Shown one piece after another: positions 8,611 to 16,228 of a stretch of DNA of 64,000 nt. The notes beneath the pieces were generated by a model. The model saw only the letters and a list, made by a program, of their open reading frames with translations, had not been told where the DNA came from and did not search any database. The stretch is taken from positions 1 to 64,000 of the forward strand of contig NZ_AEYF01000012.1 in the NCBI RefSeq assembly GCF_000292525.1, in the 5' to 3' direction. Position numbers and translations under genes: made by a program. The stretch is from Rhizobium sp. CCGE 510. Its GTDB lineage: Bacteria > Pseudomonadota > Alphaproteobacteria > Rhizobiales > Rhizobiaceae. How positions within the stretch are numbered: position 1 is the first letter of the stretch; the number at the start of each line of letters is the position of its first letter.

Positions 8611-9379
8611 GGGAAAACCTCGCATTCTGATCCTCGGTGGCACCACCGAGGCGCGGCTGCTCGCCGGAAGCCTGGCGGCGCGGGAAAATTGCGACGTTCT
8701 TCTGTCGCTGGCTGGGCGTACCGAGAAACCGGCCGCGCAGCCGGTTCCGGTTCGCATCGGCGGCTTCGGTGGGGCTGCGGCGCTTGCCGATTTTCTGAAA
8801 GCCGGCGGATATAATCTGCTGATCGACGCCACGCATCCCTTCGCCGACCGTATTTCCGCCAACGCCGCCTTTGCCGCCGAGACCACTGGCATAACCACAA
8901 TCGCGCTGCGCCGTCCCGAATGGCAACGCCTGCCGGGCGATCGCTGGCGCGATGTGCGGAGCATCCCGGCTGCCATCGAAGCGCTCGGCCCCTCCCCCCG
9001 CCGGGTTTTCCTGGCGACCGGCCGGCAGGGCGCGCATCAAGCGGCAGCGGCACCGCAACATTTCTATCTCGTCCGCAGCGTCGATCCCGTCGAACGGCCG
9101 CTGGCGCTCGCGAATGTCGACTATGTGATCGATCGTGGCCCGTTCACGCTGGAAGGCGAATGCGCTTTGCTGAAGCAGCATCGCATCGACGCCATCATTG
9201 CCAAGAACAGCGGCGGTGCCGCCACCTATGCGAAGATCGAGGCAGCCCGCCTGCTCGGCATCGAGGTCCTGATGGTGGTACGTGCGCCTGCGTCCACAGT
9301 CAGGACGGTCGAAACGGTCGAGGCGGCGCTGGCGACGATCGATCACCTCGTTCCCTCCGCCATGAAACGCGGCGTATAG
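8609..9379 (+). CDS. cobK: Precorrin-6A reductase CobK, antisense within the cob cluster
   Basis: A 256-residue NADPH-dependent reductase of precorrin-6A to precorrin-6B. Visible family features are ILILGGTTEARLLA at the start, LIDATHPFA near residue 75, FLATGRQG near 135 and IIAKNSGG near 205. It lies on the plus strand between cobJ and cobL, which are on the minus strand. Its start codon overlaps that of cobL, and its last 37 bases overlap the end of cobJ. Any transcript running from cobJ into cobL must therefore be antisense to all of cobK. A GGAGGAGA ribosome site lies 10-13 bases before ATG 8609, inside the cobL coding sequence. Confidence 0.95.
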   Translation: MGKPRILILGGTTEARLLAGSLAARENCDVLLSLAGRTEKPAAQPVPVRIGGFGGAAALADFLKAGGYNLLIDATHPFADRISANAAFAAETTGITTIALRRPEWQRLPGDRWRDVRSIPAAIEALGPSPRRVFLATGRQGAHQAAAAPQHFYLVRSVDPVERPLALANVDYVIDRGPFTLEGECALLKQHRIDAIIAKNSGGAATYAKIEAARLLGIEVLMVVRAPASTVRTVETVEAALATIDHLVPSAMKRGV

Positions 9380-10107
9380 ACGAGGTCCAGCCTGCCGGGC
9401 CGCGTGACGATCCGCGTCTCGGCAGAGCCGATGATGATGCAGGTGGCCATATCGGCCATCGAGGCATCGGCCTGCGACAGCTGCTGTACGGCAATGTGCT
9501 CGTCCGGCCGCCCGGCGGCCCTCCCGAAAATAACCGGCGTCGTTGCGGGCAGATGCTCGCGCAACAGCTTGAAGGCCTCGCCGAGCTGCCAGGGCCGCGC
9601 CCGGCTGATCGGATTATAGAGGGCGATGACGAAACCGGCTTTGGCTGCCAATTCAAGGCGGTTTTCTATTATATTCCAAGGCTTTAGATTGTCGGACAGC
9701 GATATGGCGCAGAAGTCGTGGCCAAGCGGGGCGCCGGCTCTTGCCGCCACCGCCAGCATGGCGGTGATGCCGGGCAGGATGGTGAGATCGACGGCACGCC
9801 ATGCTCCTGGGCCGTTCTCGATCGCCTCGCAGACGGCGGCAGCCATGGCAAAGACACCTGGGTCGCCGCCGGAGACGACACAGACCTTGGCGCCGTCTGC
9901 TGCCATCGAAAGGGCGGCCCCTGCCCTGCCCAGCTCCTCGCGATTGTCCGAGGCATGCCGCAGCTGATCGTGGCGGAGCTGCAGCCTGTCGAGATAGGGT
10001 CCGTAACCGAAGAAATCCGTCGCTGCTTCGACAGCGGCCAGCGCTTCTGGCGTCATCTGTTCTGGATTGCCGGGGCCGGTGCCGATCACGAAAAGCCTGC
10101 CGCTCAT
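9343..10107 (-). CDS. cobJ: Precorrin-3B C17-methyltransferase CobJ
   Basis: A 254-residue single-domain tetrapyrrole methylase. Family features: LFVIGTGPGNPEQMTPEA at the N-terminus, VVSGGDPGVFAMAAA near residue 78, ILPGITAMLAVAARAGAPLGHDF near 110 and YNPISRARPWQL near 160. It methylates C17 and drives ring contraction to precorrin-4. Its start overlaps the cobI stop by 4 bases (ATGA), and its 3' end overlaps cobK, encoded on the other strand, by 37 bases. Some CobJ homologues carry an N-terminal CobE-like or ferredoxin extension; this one does not. Confidence 0.95.
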   Translation of the reverse strand: MSGRLFVIGTGPGNPEQMTPEALAAVEAATDFFGYGPYLDRLQLRHDQLRHASDNREELGRAGAALSMAADGAKVCVVSGGDPGVFAMAAAVCEAIENGPGAWRAVDLTILPGITAMLAVAARAGAPLGHDFCAISLSDNLKPWNIIENRLELAAKAGFVIALYNPISRARPWQLGEAFKLLREHLPATTPVIFGRAAGRPDEHIAVQQLSQADASMADMATCIIIGSAETRIVTRPGRLDLVYTPRFMAEGTR

Positions 10108-10835
10108 CGGCTGTTCTCCCAGCCCGGCACCAGCACCAGCGAAAAATACGGCGCGTCGTCAGCGGCTCGGTCGGCAAGCTTTTCCATCGCCGCATTCGCC
10201 ATTGTGCCGCGCTCGACATAGACGGCTTCGGCCAGCCGGCCTGCCGCCGCCAACGCCCGGCGGATCTTCGGCAGATTGCGGCCGACCTTCATGATGACGG
10301 CGGCTTGCGTATCAGCAAGACGGCGCGTCAGTTCGGCCTCCGCCATCGTACCAGGCAGTACGGAAAGGACATCGTCACCTTGGACGATGGGCATACCCGC
10401 CAAGGACCAGCAGCCCGACATGGCGCTGATGCCGGGGATGACCTCTGTCGGGTAGCGTTGGGAAAGCCTGACATGCAGGTGCATATAAGAGCCATAGAAC
10501 AGCGGATCGCCTTCGCTGAGCACGGCGACGGTCCGCCCGGCATCGAGATGAAAGGCGACTGACGTGGCCGACCGCTCGTAGAATTCGGTGATCAGGCCTT
10601 GGTAGCGCTCGTCGTTCTTGTCGATCTCGGTGGTGACGGGATAATAGAGCGGCAGCAGGGTCACGCCGGATTTCAGCAGTGGTTCGACGATCGCCTTGCC
10701 GTTGCCGCCCCTGCCCTGCTTGGCGAAATAGGCGATCACGTCAGCGCTTTCGATGACGCGCACGGCCTTGAGGGTCAGAAGCTCCGGGTCGCCGGGACCC
10801 GTGCCGACGCCGATAAGACGGCCGCTTGTCGTCAT
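10104..10835 (-). CDS. cobI: Precorrin-2 C20-methyltransferase CobI
   Basis: A 243-residue tetrapyrrole methylase. GVGTGPGDPELLTLKA at the N-terminus, LSEGDPLFYGSYMHL near residue 92 and VIPGISAMSGCWSLAG near 125 are typical of CobI/CbiL. It transfers a methyl group from SAM to C20 of precorrin-2, the committed step to cobalamin. It overlaps cobH upstream and cobJ downstream by 4 bases each, so the three are translationally coupled. Length is normal for the family. Confidence 0.95.
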   Translation of the reverse strand: MTTSGRLIGVGTGPGDPELLTLKAVRVIESADVIAYFAKQGRGGNGKAIVEPLLKSGVTLLPLYYPVTTEIDKNDERYQGLITEFYERSATSVAFHLDAGRTVAVLSEGDPLFYGSYMHLHVRLSQRYPTEVIPGISAMSGCWSLAGMPIVQGDDVLSVLPGTMAEAELTRRLADTQAAVIMKVGRNLPKIRRALAAAGRLAEAVYVERGTMANAAMEKLADRAADDAPYFSLVLVPGWENSR

Positions 10836-11464
10836 AGGCCCGGCCTCGCCAATGCATTGATGGCGGCTGCCGTCATGGCGCTGCCGCCGAGCCGGCCGCG
10901 CACGATGGCAAAGGGTACGCCGTAGGAATTCTCCGCCAGTGCATCCTTCGATTCCGCCGCGCCGACAAAGCCCACCGGCATGCCGAGGATTGCTGCCGGT
11001 TTTGGGGCGCCGTCGCGCAGGAGTTCGAGCAGATGGAAGAGCGCGGTCGGTGCATTGCCGATCGCAACGACGCTGCCGCCAAGTCGGTCGAGCCAGAGAT
11101 GCATGGCGGCGGCCGATCGCGTATTGCCGGTCTCGCGCGCCAATTCCGGCGTTGCTGGATCACGCAGCGTGCAGATCACCTCGTTCAGCGCCGGCAGCCG
11201 TGCCCTGGTCACCCCGTGCGACACCATTTCCGCGTCGCAAAAGATCGGCGCCCCGCCCTTCAGCGCGTCGCGCGCGGCGCTGACGACATCGGCGGAGAAC
11301 TGGAAATGTTCGGCCGCCTCGACCAGCCCGCAGGCATGGATCATGCGCACGGCAATTTCGGCTTGATCCTCGGTGAAGCGCGAAAGATCGGCCTCGGCGC
11401 GGATGATTGCAAAGGAACGCTCGTAGATCGCGTCGCCGCTGCGGATATAATCGTAGTCTGGCAT
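10832..11464 (-). CDS. cobH: Precorrin-8X methylmutase CobH
   Basis: A 210-residue protein of the CobH/CbiC family, which moves a methyl group from C11 to C12 to give hydrogenobyrinate. The catalytic histidine is in AVRMIHACG (His43). IFCDAEMVSHGV near residue 75, AIGNAPTALFHLLEL near 140 and PVGFVGAAESK near 165 complete the family pattern. It starts 2 bases after the cobG stop and overlaps cobI by 4 bases at its end. No signal or membrane segment. Confidence 0.95.
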   Translation of the reverse strand: MPDYDYIRSGDAIYERSFAIIRAEADLSRFTEDQAEIAVRMIHACGLVEAAEHFQFSADVVSAARDALKGGAPIFCDAEMVSHGVTRARLPALNEVICTLRDPATPELARETGNTRSAAAMHLWLDRLGGSVVAIGNAPTALFHLLELLRDGAPKPAAILGMPVGFVGAAESKDALAENSYGVPFAIVRGRLGGSAMTAAAINALARPGL

Positions 11465-11466
11465 TC

Positions 11467-12849
11467 CTATTCCTGTCGCAGCGCCTTCGAAACGCCGGTT
11501 GCGCCAAGCCGTTTAAGGCAGGCGGCAGCCGATTCGCCAGCGCCTTTGTTGTCTTCTATGGACCGGGCGAGCCTCTCTATAGCGAAATCGATCCGACCGC
11601 CAGCGATCCGTTGGTCCGGCCGATCCGCCGCCAACCCGTTGACGATGAGGTCGTAACCTTCAGCCGAACCCGTCAGGGTCAGCGCCGGCCGTGTATGTGC
11701 GCAGCCCTTGGCACAGCCGGAAAGGTGCAGCGTCAGCGAACTGTCAAAAAGGGCAGGTGCTGCGGCCATGATGCGGCGCGCCAGAGTTCTTGTCTCGTAG
11801 AAGGCGGAGCCGCAGGCGCCGGCCCCGGCACAGACGGCGATGTGCTCGCTGTTTTCTCCGGGCTGCGCGCTGATGCCATATTTGGCTGCGGCGATCTGCA
11901 TAGCCGGCACTCTATCTGCGGGAAGATCGATGAAAAGGAAGCCGCGCCCGGGCGCCAGCCGGATGGCTGTCGCGCCGTGGGCGTCGGCGAGGTCGAGCAG
12001 GGCTGTCAGGTCGGACGCTCGCATCTGTCCGAATTCCGGCCTGACGCCGAGTACGGTTTTGCCGTCCGCAAGCCGATGCAGGCCAGAAAGCGGCATGCTT
12101 GCTGCGCGTAACGGAATGAGGCGAATGTTATCCACAGCCGGAAAACGCGCTCGTAGACGCGCCGGATCGATATCCCGTGCCCGGCTGCCCTGCCCGAGGG
12201 CTACGAGCAGGCTCAGAACCTCGCCGACGGCTGATACCGCCGCCTCGGCTGGACCAGCGGCCACCGGCATTGCAGTTTCGCCATCGCCATTGATCGCGAC
12301 AAGCCAATCGGCGTCGGATTGCGCGACGATGCGGATATCGGCGGAAAGTGCCGACAGCCCGAATGCTCCACCGCCGTCGACGACGATCGACAGTTTTGGC
12401 GCGAGCCGCGGCGAGGCGATGAGATCGTGAAGCGTGTGGCGCAACGCCGTTTCCATTGCTGCCGGATCGTTTTTCTCTTGCGGGTCGATACCATGCAGCG
12501 GCGAGATCTCGATCGCCGGCCCGTCCGGAACGGTGATCCCGGCGGCGTCGATATCGGAGGCGAGTTGTCCGACGGTTTCGGCCCGCAGTCCGCGGATCTG
12601 CAGATTGCCGCGCGCGGTGATTTCCAGAATGCCGTTTCCATGCGCTGCGGCTGAGCGAGCTAGGGCATTAAATTGCGCCAGCGTCAGCGCGCCGCCGGCC
12701 GGTCGCAGCCGCACCAGCAGACCGTCGCCGGTCGACATTGGGGCGGCCAAAGCGGGGCAGGCGCCGCGCCTGCGCATCGCCACGGCCTCGCGGCCGTGCA
12801 GATCCGCCTCGCCTGCCCTGTCGATCCTCGTTGCCGCCTCATTGCTCAT
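11467..12849 (-). CDS. cobG: Precorrin-3B synthase CobG
   Basis: A 460-residue protein of the sulfite/nitrite-reductase superfamily that uses O2 and an Fe-S/non-haem iron centre to form the gamma-lactone in precorrin-3B, the oxygen-dependent step that marks the aerobic pathway. Cluster ligands are visible as CAGAGACGS near residue 343 and SGCAKGC near residue 383. A ferredoxin-like half-domain with GNLQIRG lies near residue 85. The gene is separated from cobF upstream by about 70 bases, in which I see no promoter or hairpin, and is followed closely by cobH. Confidence 0.95.
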   Translation of the reverse strand: MSNEAATRIDRAGEADLHGREAVAMRRRGACPALAAPMSTGDGLLVRLRPAGGALTLAQFNALARSAAAHGNGILEITARGNLQIRGLRAETVGQLASDIDAAGITVPDGPAIEISPLHGIDPQEKNDPAAMETALRHTLHDLIASPRLAPKLSIVVDGGGAFGLSALSADIRIVAQSDADWLVAINGDGETAMPVAAGPAEAAVSAVGEVLSLLVALGQGSRARDIDPARLRARFPAVDNIRLIPLRAASMPLSGLHRLADGKTVLGVRPEFGQMRASDLTALLDLADAHGATAIRLAPGRGFLFIDLPADRVPAMQIAAAKYGISAQPGENSEHIAVCAGAGACGSAFYETRTLARRIMAAAPALFDSSLTLHLSGCAKGCAHTRPALTLTGSAEGYDLIVNGLAADRPDQRIAGGRIDFAIERLARSIEDNKGAGESAAACLKRLGATGVSKALRQE

Positions 12850-12920
12850 TGGTTATCCTCTGACCATTTCTTACATGATCGCAGCCGGCGCGGCAAAACA
12901 TGTGGAAAAGGTCCGGCCAG

Positions 12921-13685
12921 TTATTCCTCGAAATCCTGTCCCTTGCGCAGCAGATAGATATCCATGATCCAGCCGTGTCTTTGCCTGGCCTCGGCGCGGA
13001 GTGCCAGAATGTCGGCGGCGATATCCCCAAGCCGTCCCGATCGGACGATCTCGTCCTTGGTGCCGAGATAGGCGCCCCAGAAGATTTCGGCATCGGGATC
13101 GTCGATCTTCGCAAAGGCCTGTTCGCCGTCGAGCATGACGATCGTGCTGTCGGCCAAAAGCCCGTCCCGCGCCAGTCTGCGCCCTGTGGTGATTTCGATC
13201 GGTTTGCCGACGAGGTTGATCGGGATTTTGTGGCTGGCCGCCAAGGCCTGAATGCTGGTGATGCCGGGAATGACGCTGTAATCGAAATTCAGGCCGGCTT
13301 CCTGCTGGACGCGTTCGATGATGCGGATCGTGCTGTCGTAAAGACTGGGATCACCCCAGACCAGAAAGGCGCCGCTGCCATTATCGGCGAGGCCGGCGAT
13401 CAACTCCCTATAGATGCGGGCGATCTCACCGTGCCAGGCGTCGACGCTTTGCGGATAGGTTTTTTCTGCCGTTTGCCTCTGCGGCATGACGAACTCGCAA
13501 ATCCGGATCCCCGGTTGCGCAACATATCGTTCGCAGATCTCTCGCCGGACGTCGGCAAGCTCTTCCTTGGCCGCGCCCTTGAGCGGCAGGAAAATCACGT
13601 CGGCGGCATTCATCGCGTTGATTGCCTGTATGGTGACGTGCTCCGGATTGCCTGTGCCGATGCCGATGATATGGATGTGCTTCAA
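12921..13685 (-). CDS. cobF: Precorrin-6A synthase (deacetylating) CobF, first gene of the cob cluster
   Basis: A 254-residue tetrapyrrole methylase that methylates C1 of precorrin-5 with loss of acetate. Features: IHIIGIGTGNPEHVTIQA at the start, FLVWGDPSLYDSTIRI near residue 108 and SVIPGITSIQALAASHKIPI near 140. The frame is open to 13790, but conserved sequence starts at TTG 13685, which has GGGGA 9 bases upstream, and the length then agrees with the family (about 260). TTG starts lower expression. Upstream lies the shared 200-base region with repA. I looked for a cobalamin riboswitch there and saw none. Confidence 0.9.
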   Translation of the reverse strand: MKHIHIIGIGTGNPEHVTIQAINAMNAADVIFLPLKGAAKEELADVRREICERYVAQPGIRICEFVMPQRQTAEKTYPQSVDAWHGEIARIYRELIAGLADNGSGAFLVWGDPSLYDSTIRIIERVQQEAGLNFDYSVIPGITSIQALAASHKIPINLVGKPIEITTGRRLARDGLLADSTIVMLDGEQAFAKIDDPDAEIFWGAYLGTKDEIVRSGRLGDIAADILALRAEARQRHGWIMDIYLLRKGQDFEE

Positions 13686-13755
13686 GCCGATAGTCCCCGT
13701 GAGTCCCGGCGGTCTTGCCGAAAAAGCCGGTGTTCCGCAAGGGCGGTGGCAAAGA

Positions 13756-13771
13756 GTTGGCCGCGGCCAAC
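13756..13771. promoter_or_regulatory. parS: parS centromere site 1 (RepB-binding palindrome)
   Basis: The 16-bp perfect palindrome GTTGGCCGCGGCCAAC fits the rhizobial repABC consensus GTT-N4-GC-N4-AAC exactly. It lies between the divergent cobF and repA genes. An identical second copy is inside repB at 15130-15145. RepB should bind here and RepA should move the complex during replicon partition. Confidence 0.85.
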
Positions 13772-13835
13772 CGGGCCGGAATGGCTTCACGGGCCCTATT
13801 GTTGCTGCAAATTGCGAATCGTGTCACTTTCAATA

Positions 13836-13886
13836 CGCTTTTTGACGCTATGTTGACGAAAAAGCGCATCGAAAAGGATTAGTGTT
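13836..13886 (+). promoter_or_regulatory. repA upstream region with inverted repeat and doubled TTGACG
   Basis: Arms CGCTTTTT (13836-13843) and AAAAAGCG (13859-13866) flank a 15-base spacer. TTGACG occurs twice (13842-13847, 13853-13858). This is a plausible RepA/RepB autorepression site and -35 region of the repABC promoter. I cannot assign a convincing -10. Confidence 0.45.
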
Positions 13887-15083
13887 TTGGACAACATTAG
13901 CGTATCGACGACAGATGTGCGGATCGAGCGGCATGCGAACCAGCTTTCGCGGCAACTGAAGCTGTTGCGCGAAAAGCTGTTTCCGCCGCTGTCGCAAAAA
14001 ACGCTGCGCACATTTTCCTCCGGCGAGGCCGCTCAGATGATCGGCGTCTCGGACGGCTATCTTCGCCAGCTTTCGCTGGATGGCAAGGGGCCGCAGCCGG
14101 AACTTTCCCAGAATGGCCGGCGCTCCTATACGCTCGGCCAGATCAATGAATTGCGTCATTATATGGCAAAGCTGAAGCCGAAGGATGCGCTGTCCTATCT
14201 TCCCTGGCGGCGTCCTGGCGAGAAGCTGCAGACGGTTGCCGTCACCAATTTCAAGGGCGGCTCGGCCAAGACCACGACCACGCTTTATCTGGCCCAGTAT
14301 CTGGCGCTGGCAGGTTATCGGGTGCTGGCAATCGATCTCGATCCGCAGGCCTCACTCTCGTCCATGCTCGGCGTGCAGCCCGAATTTGATCTTTCCGATG
14401 GTGATACGCTTTATGGCGCAATTCGCTACGATGCCGATCGCAGGCCGCTGAAGGACATTGTCCGCAAGACTTATTTCGATGGTCTCGATCTGGTGCCGGG
14501 CAATCTTGAATTGATGGAATTCGAGCATGAGACGCCGCGGGCGCTCAGTGACCGCCAGCGGCCGGGCGAGCTGTTCTTCCGCCGCGTCGGCATGGCGATT
14601 GCCGAGGTCGAGGCCGATTACGATGTCGTGGTGATCGATTGCCCGCCGCAGCTCGGTTACCTGACGCTCGGCGCCGTCTGCGCCGCCACATCGCTGCTTA
14701 TCACAATCCATCCACAGATGGTCGATGTCGCCTCCATGTCGCAATTCCTGTTGATGACCTCGGATCTGCTCTCGGTCGTGCGCAAGGCCGGCGGCGATCT
14801 GCAGCACGATTTCATCAAATATGTCGTCACCCGTCACGAACCCTTCGATGCCCCGCAGTCGCAGATCGTCGCGCTGCTGCGCAGCCTGTTCAGCGATGAC
14901 GTGTTGACGGCGACCATTCTCAAATCGACGGCGATTGCCGATGCCGGCCTGACCAAGCAGACTCTCTTTGAGATCGAGAAGGGGCAGGTGCGCCGCTCGA
15001 CCTATGATCGGGCGCTGGAATCGGTCAATGCCGCCAACGGCGAAGTTCTCGCCGGTATTCACAAAGCCTGGGGCCGCACATGA
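13887..15083 (+). CDS. repA: Plasmid partition ATPase RepA
   Basis: A 398-residue ParA-type ATPase. An N-terminal helix-turn-helix region (about residues 44-66) precedes the ATPase with the deviant Walker A KGGSAKTT at 123-130, AIDLDPQAS at 148-156 and VVIDCPPQLG near 250. RepA partitions the replicon with RepB and represses the repABC operon. The start is TTG 13887 with AAGG about 10 bases upstream; no better start is in frame, and the N-terminus (HANQLSRQLKLLREKLFPP) is that of RepA proteins. The weak start fits low-level expression. repB starts before repA ends (4-base overlap). Confidence 0.95.
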   Translation: MDNISVSTTDVRIERHANQLSRQLKLLREKLFPPLSQKTLRTFSSGEAAQMIGVSDGYLRQLSLDGKGPQPELSQNGRRSYTLGQINELRHYMAKLKPKDALSYLPWRRPGEKLQTVAVTNFKGGSAKTTTTLYLAQYLALAGYRVLAIDLDPQASLSSMLGVQPEFDLSDGDTLYGAIRYDADRRPLKDIVRKTYFDGLDLVPGNLELMEFEHETPRALSDRQRPGELFFRRVGMAIAEVEADYDVVVIDCPPQLGYLTLGAVCAATSLLITIHPQMVDVASMSQFLLMTSDLLSVVRKAGGDLQHDFIKYVVTRHEPFDAPQSQIVALLRSLFSDDVLTATILKSTAIADAGLTKQTLFEIEKGQVRRSTYDRALESVNAANGEVLAGIHKAWGRT

Positions 15084-16075
15084 GCAGACGCGATCGCCTG
15101 AAAGGTCTTTTCGACGATACGGCGCAGGAGTTGGCCGCGGCCAACTACGAGGAAACGTCTTTGCGTGGATCGGCCGGTCCGGTTCGGACGATGGCGTTGA
15201 CGCTTGGACGCATGGAGGAAGAGAGCAGGGCGATGCAGGAGGCTTTGCTCTCTGGTGAACGCATCGTCGAGCTCGATCCTGACCTGATCGATTCCTCCTT
15301 CGTCCGTGATCGCCTTGCTGATCAGCCGCTCGATATAGAGGACGAGCTGGTGCAGTCGATTGCCGAAAACGGCCAGGAAGTGCCGGTTCTTGTTCGCCGC
15401 CACCCCGATGACGACGAGCGCTATCAGATCGCTTACGGTCACCGCCGCCTGCAGGCCGTCAAGCTGCTGGGGCGCAAGGTACAGGCGATCGTCCGTAAGC
15501 TCGACGATACCGATGTTGTGATCGCCCAAGGCATCGAGAATTCGGCGCGCCGGAATCTCTCCTATATCGAGCGGGCTGTCTTTGCCCTCAATCTCGAGAT
15601 CAAAGGGTTCGAGCGCCCCGTCATCATGAAGGCGCTGTCGACCGACAAGACCGAGCTATCGAAGCTGATATCCGTCGCCAAGGCGATCCCGGCCGACATC
15701 GTCAGGTCGGTCGGCGCTGCACCCGGTATCGGGCGTCGTAAATGGATGGCGCTTGCCCAGGACTGGAACGGGATGACAGCGGCGCGGCTTGCCAAACTTA
15801 TCGATTCGCAACGGTTCACGGCGGAAGAGAGCGACCGTCGCTTCGAGCTTTTGGTTGCCGAGCTCGCCAGGAAAGAGGCGAAGCCCGAACCCACGGAATA
15901 TGACTGGAAGCCGAAGAGCGGCGGCAAGATTGCCGGCCGAATCAAGAGCGCCGGCAATTCCTTCACGATCGCGTTGAAAACCGGCGATGCGCCGGATTTC
16001 GGCGCTTACATTTCACGTCGTCTCGATGAGCTTTACGAAGCCTATCGGGCCGGCAGGTTGCAAGCAGGAGAGTAG
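15080..16075 (+). CDS. repB: Plasmid partition DNA-binding protein RepB
   Basis: A 331-residue ParB-family protein. The ParB N-terminal domain covers about residues 60-150, with IAYGHRRLQAVKLLGR near 115 and IENSARRNLSYIERA near 150; the helix-turn-helix region follows at about 165-200. It binds parS and loads RepA. Remarkably, one of the two parS palindromes (15130-15145) lies in its own coding sequence as the codons for Glu-Leu-Ala-Ala-Ala-Asn at residues 17-22. It overlaps repA by 4 bases. Confidence 0.95.
   Translation: MSRRDRLKGLFDDTAQELAAANYEETSLRGSAGPVRTMALTLGRMEEESRAMQEALLSGERIVELDPDLIDSSFVRDRLADQPLDIEDELVQSIAENGQEVPVLVRRHPDDDERYQIAYGHRRLQAVKLLGRKVQAIVRKLDDTDVVIAQGIENSARRNLSYIERAVFALNLEIKGFERPVIMKALSTDKTELSKLISVAKAIPADIVRSVGAAPGIGRRKWMALAQDWNGMTAARLAKLIDSQRFTAEESDRRFELLVAELARKEAKPEPTEYDWKPKSGGKIAGRIKSAGNSFTIALKTGDAPDFGAYISRRLDELYEAYRAGRLQAGE
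15130..15145. promoter_or_regulatory. parS: parS centromere site 2, inside repB
   Basis: A second perfect copy of the palindrome GTTGGCCGCGGCCAAC, in frame with repB so that it encodes part of ELAAAN. Identical to the site at 13756-13771, 1,374 bases upstream. Confidence 0.85.
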
Positions 16076-16081
16076 GCCGCA

Positions 16082-16134
16082 AAAGAAAAAGCCTCCGAAC
16101 GTTGCCGTCGCGGAAGCCTTTCTCATATCTGGAC
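16082..16134 (-). ncRNA. Antisense RNA (ctRNA, inc-alpha) between repB and repC
   Basis: On the minus strand a promoter with -35 TTGACA (plus 16164-16169) and -10 GATTCT (plus 16141-16146) at exactly 17-bp spacing predicts a start near 16134. About 40 bases on is a stem (arms near 16088-16097 and 16111-16121, with one bulge and one mismatch) followed by a U-rich tail, giving an RNA of about 50 nt. In repABC replicons such an RNA from this position represses repC and causes incompatibility. Promoter, size and position all agree; expression is inferred. Confidence 0.75.
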
Positions 16135-16140
16135 AATCTG

Positions 16141-16169
16141 AGAATCGCACTTCCTCGAATCGCTGTCAA
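16141..16169 (-). promoter_or_regulatory. Promoter of the ctRNA
   Basis: Perfect -35 hexamer TTGACA and -10 GATTCT, spacing 17, reading away from repC. Confidence 0.65.
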
Positions 16170-16173
16170 GCAT

Positions 16174-16220
16174 CTTCGGCATCCTTTTGGATGGTAGATT
16201 TCTTTTGCCTTGAGAAAAGG
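16174..16220 (+). promoter_or_regulatory. repC leader with hairpin (target region of the ctRNA system)
   Basis: A short stem CATCC-TTTT-GGATG stands directly before the T-rich stretch and the repC ribosome site. In other repABC systems a leader structure here switches with ctRNA pairing to block repC. The role here is by analogy. Confidence 0.4.
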
Positions 16221-16228
16221 TGAGGGAC

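Noticed and set aside
13686..13886. Cobalamin riboswitch upstream of cobF
   Set aside because: I looked for the B12-box and GCCACTG-type motifs and found none, and the 200 bases are already occupied by parS and the repA control region.
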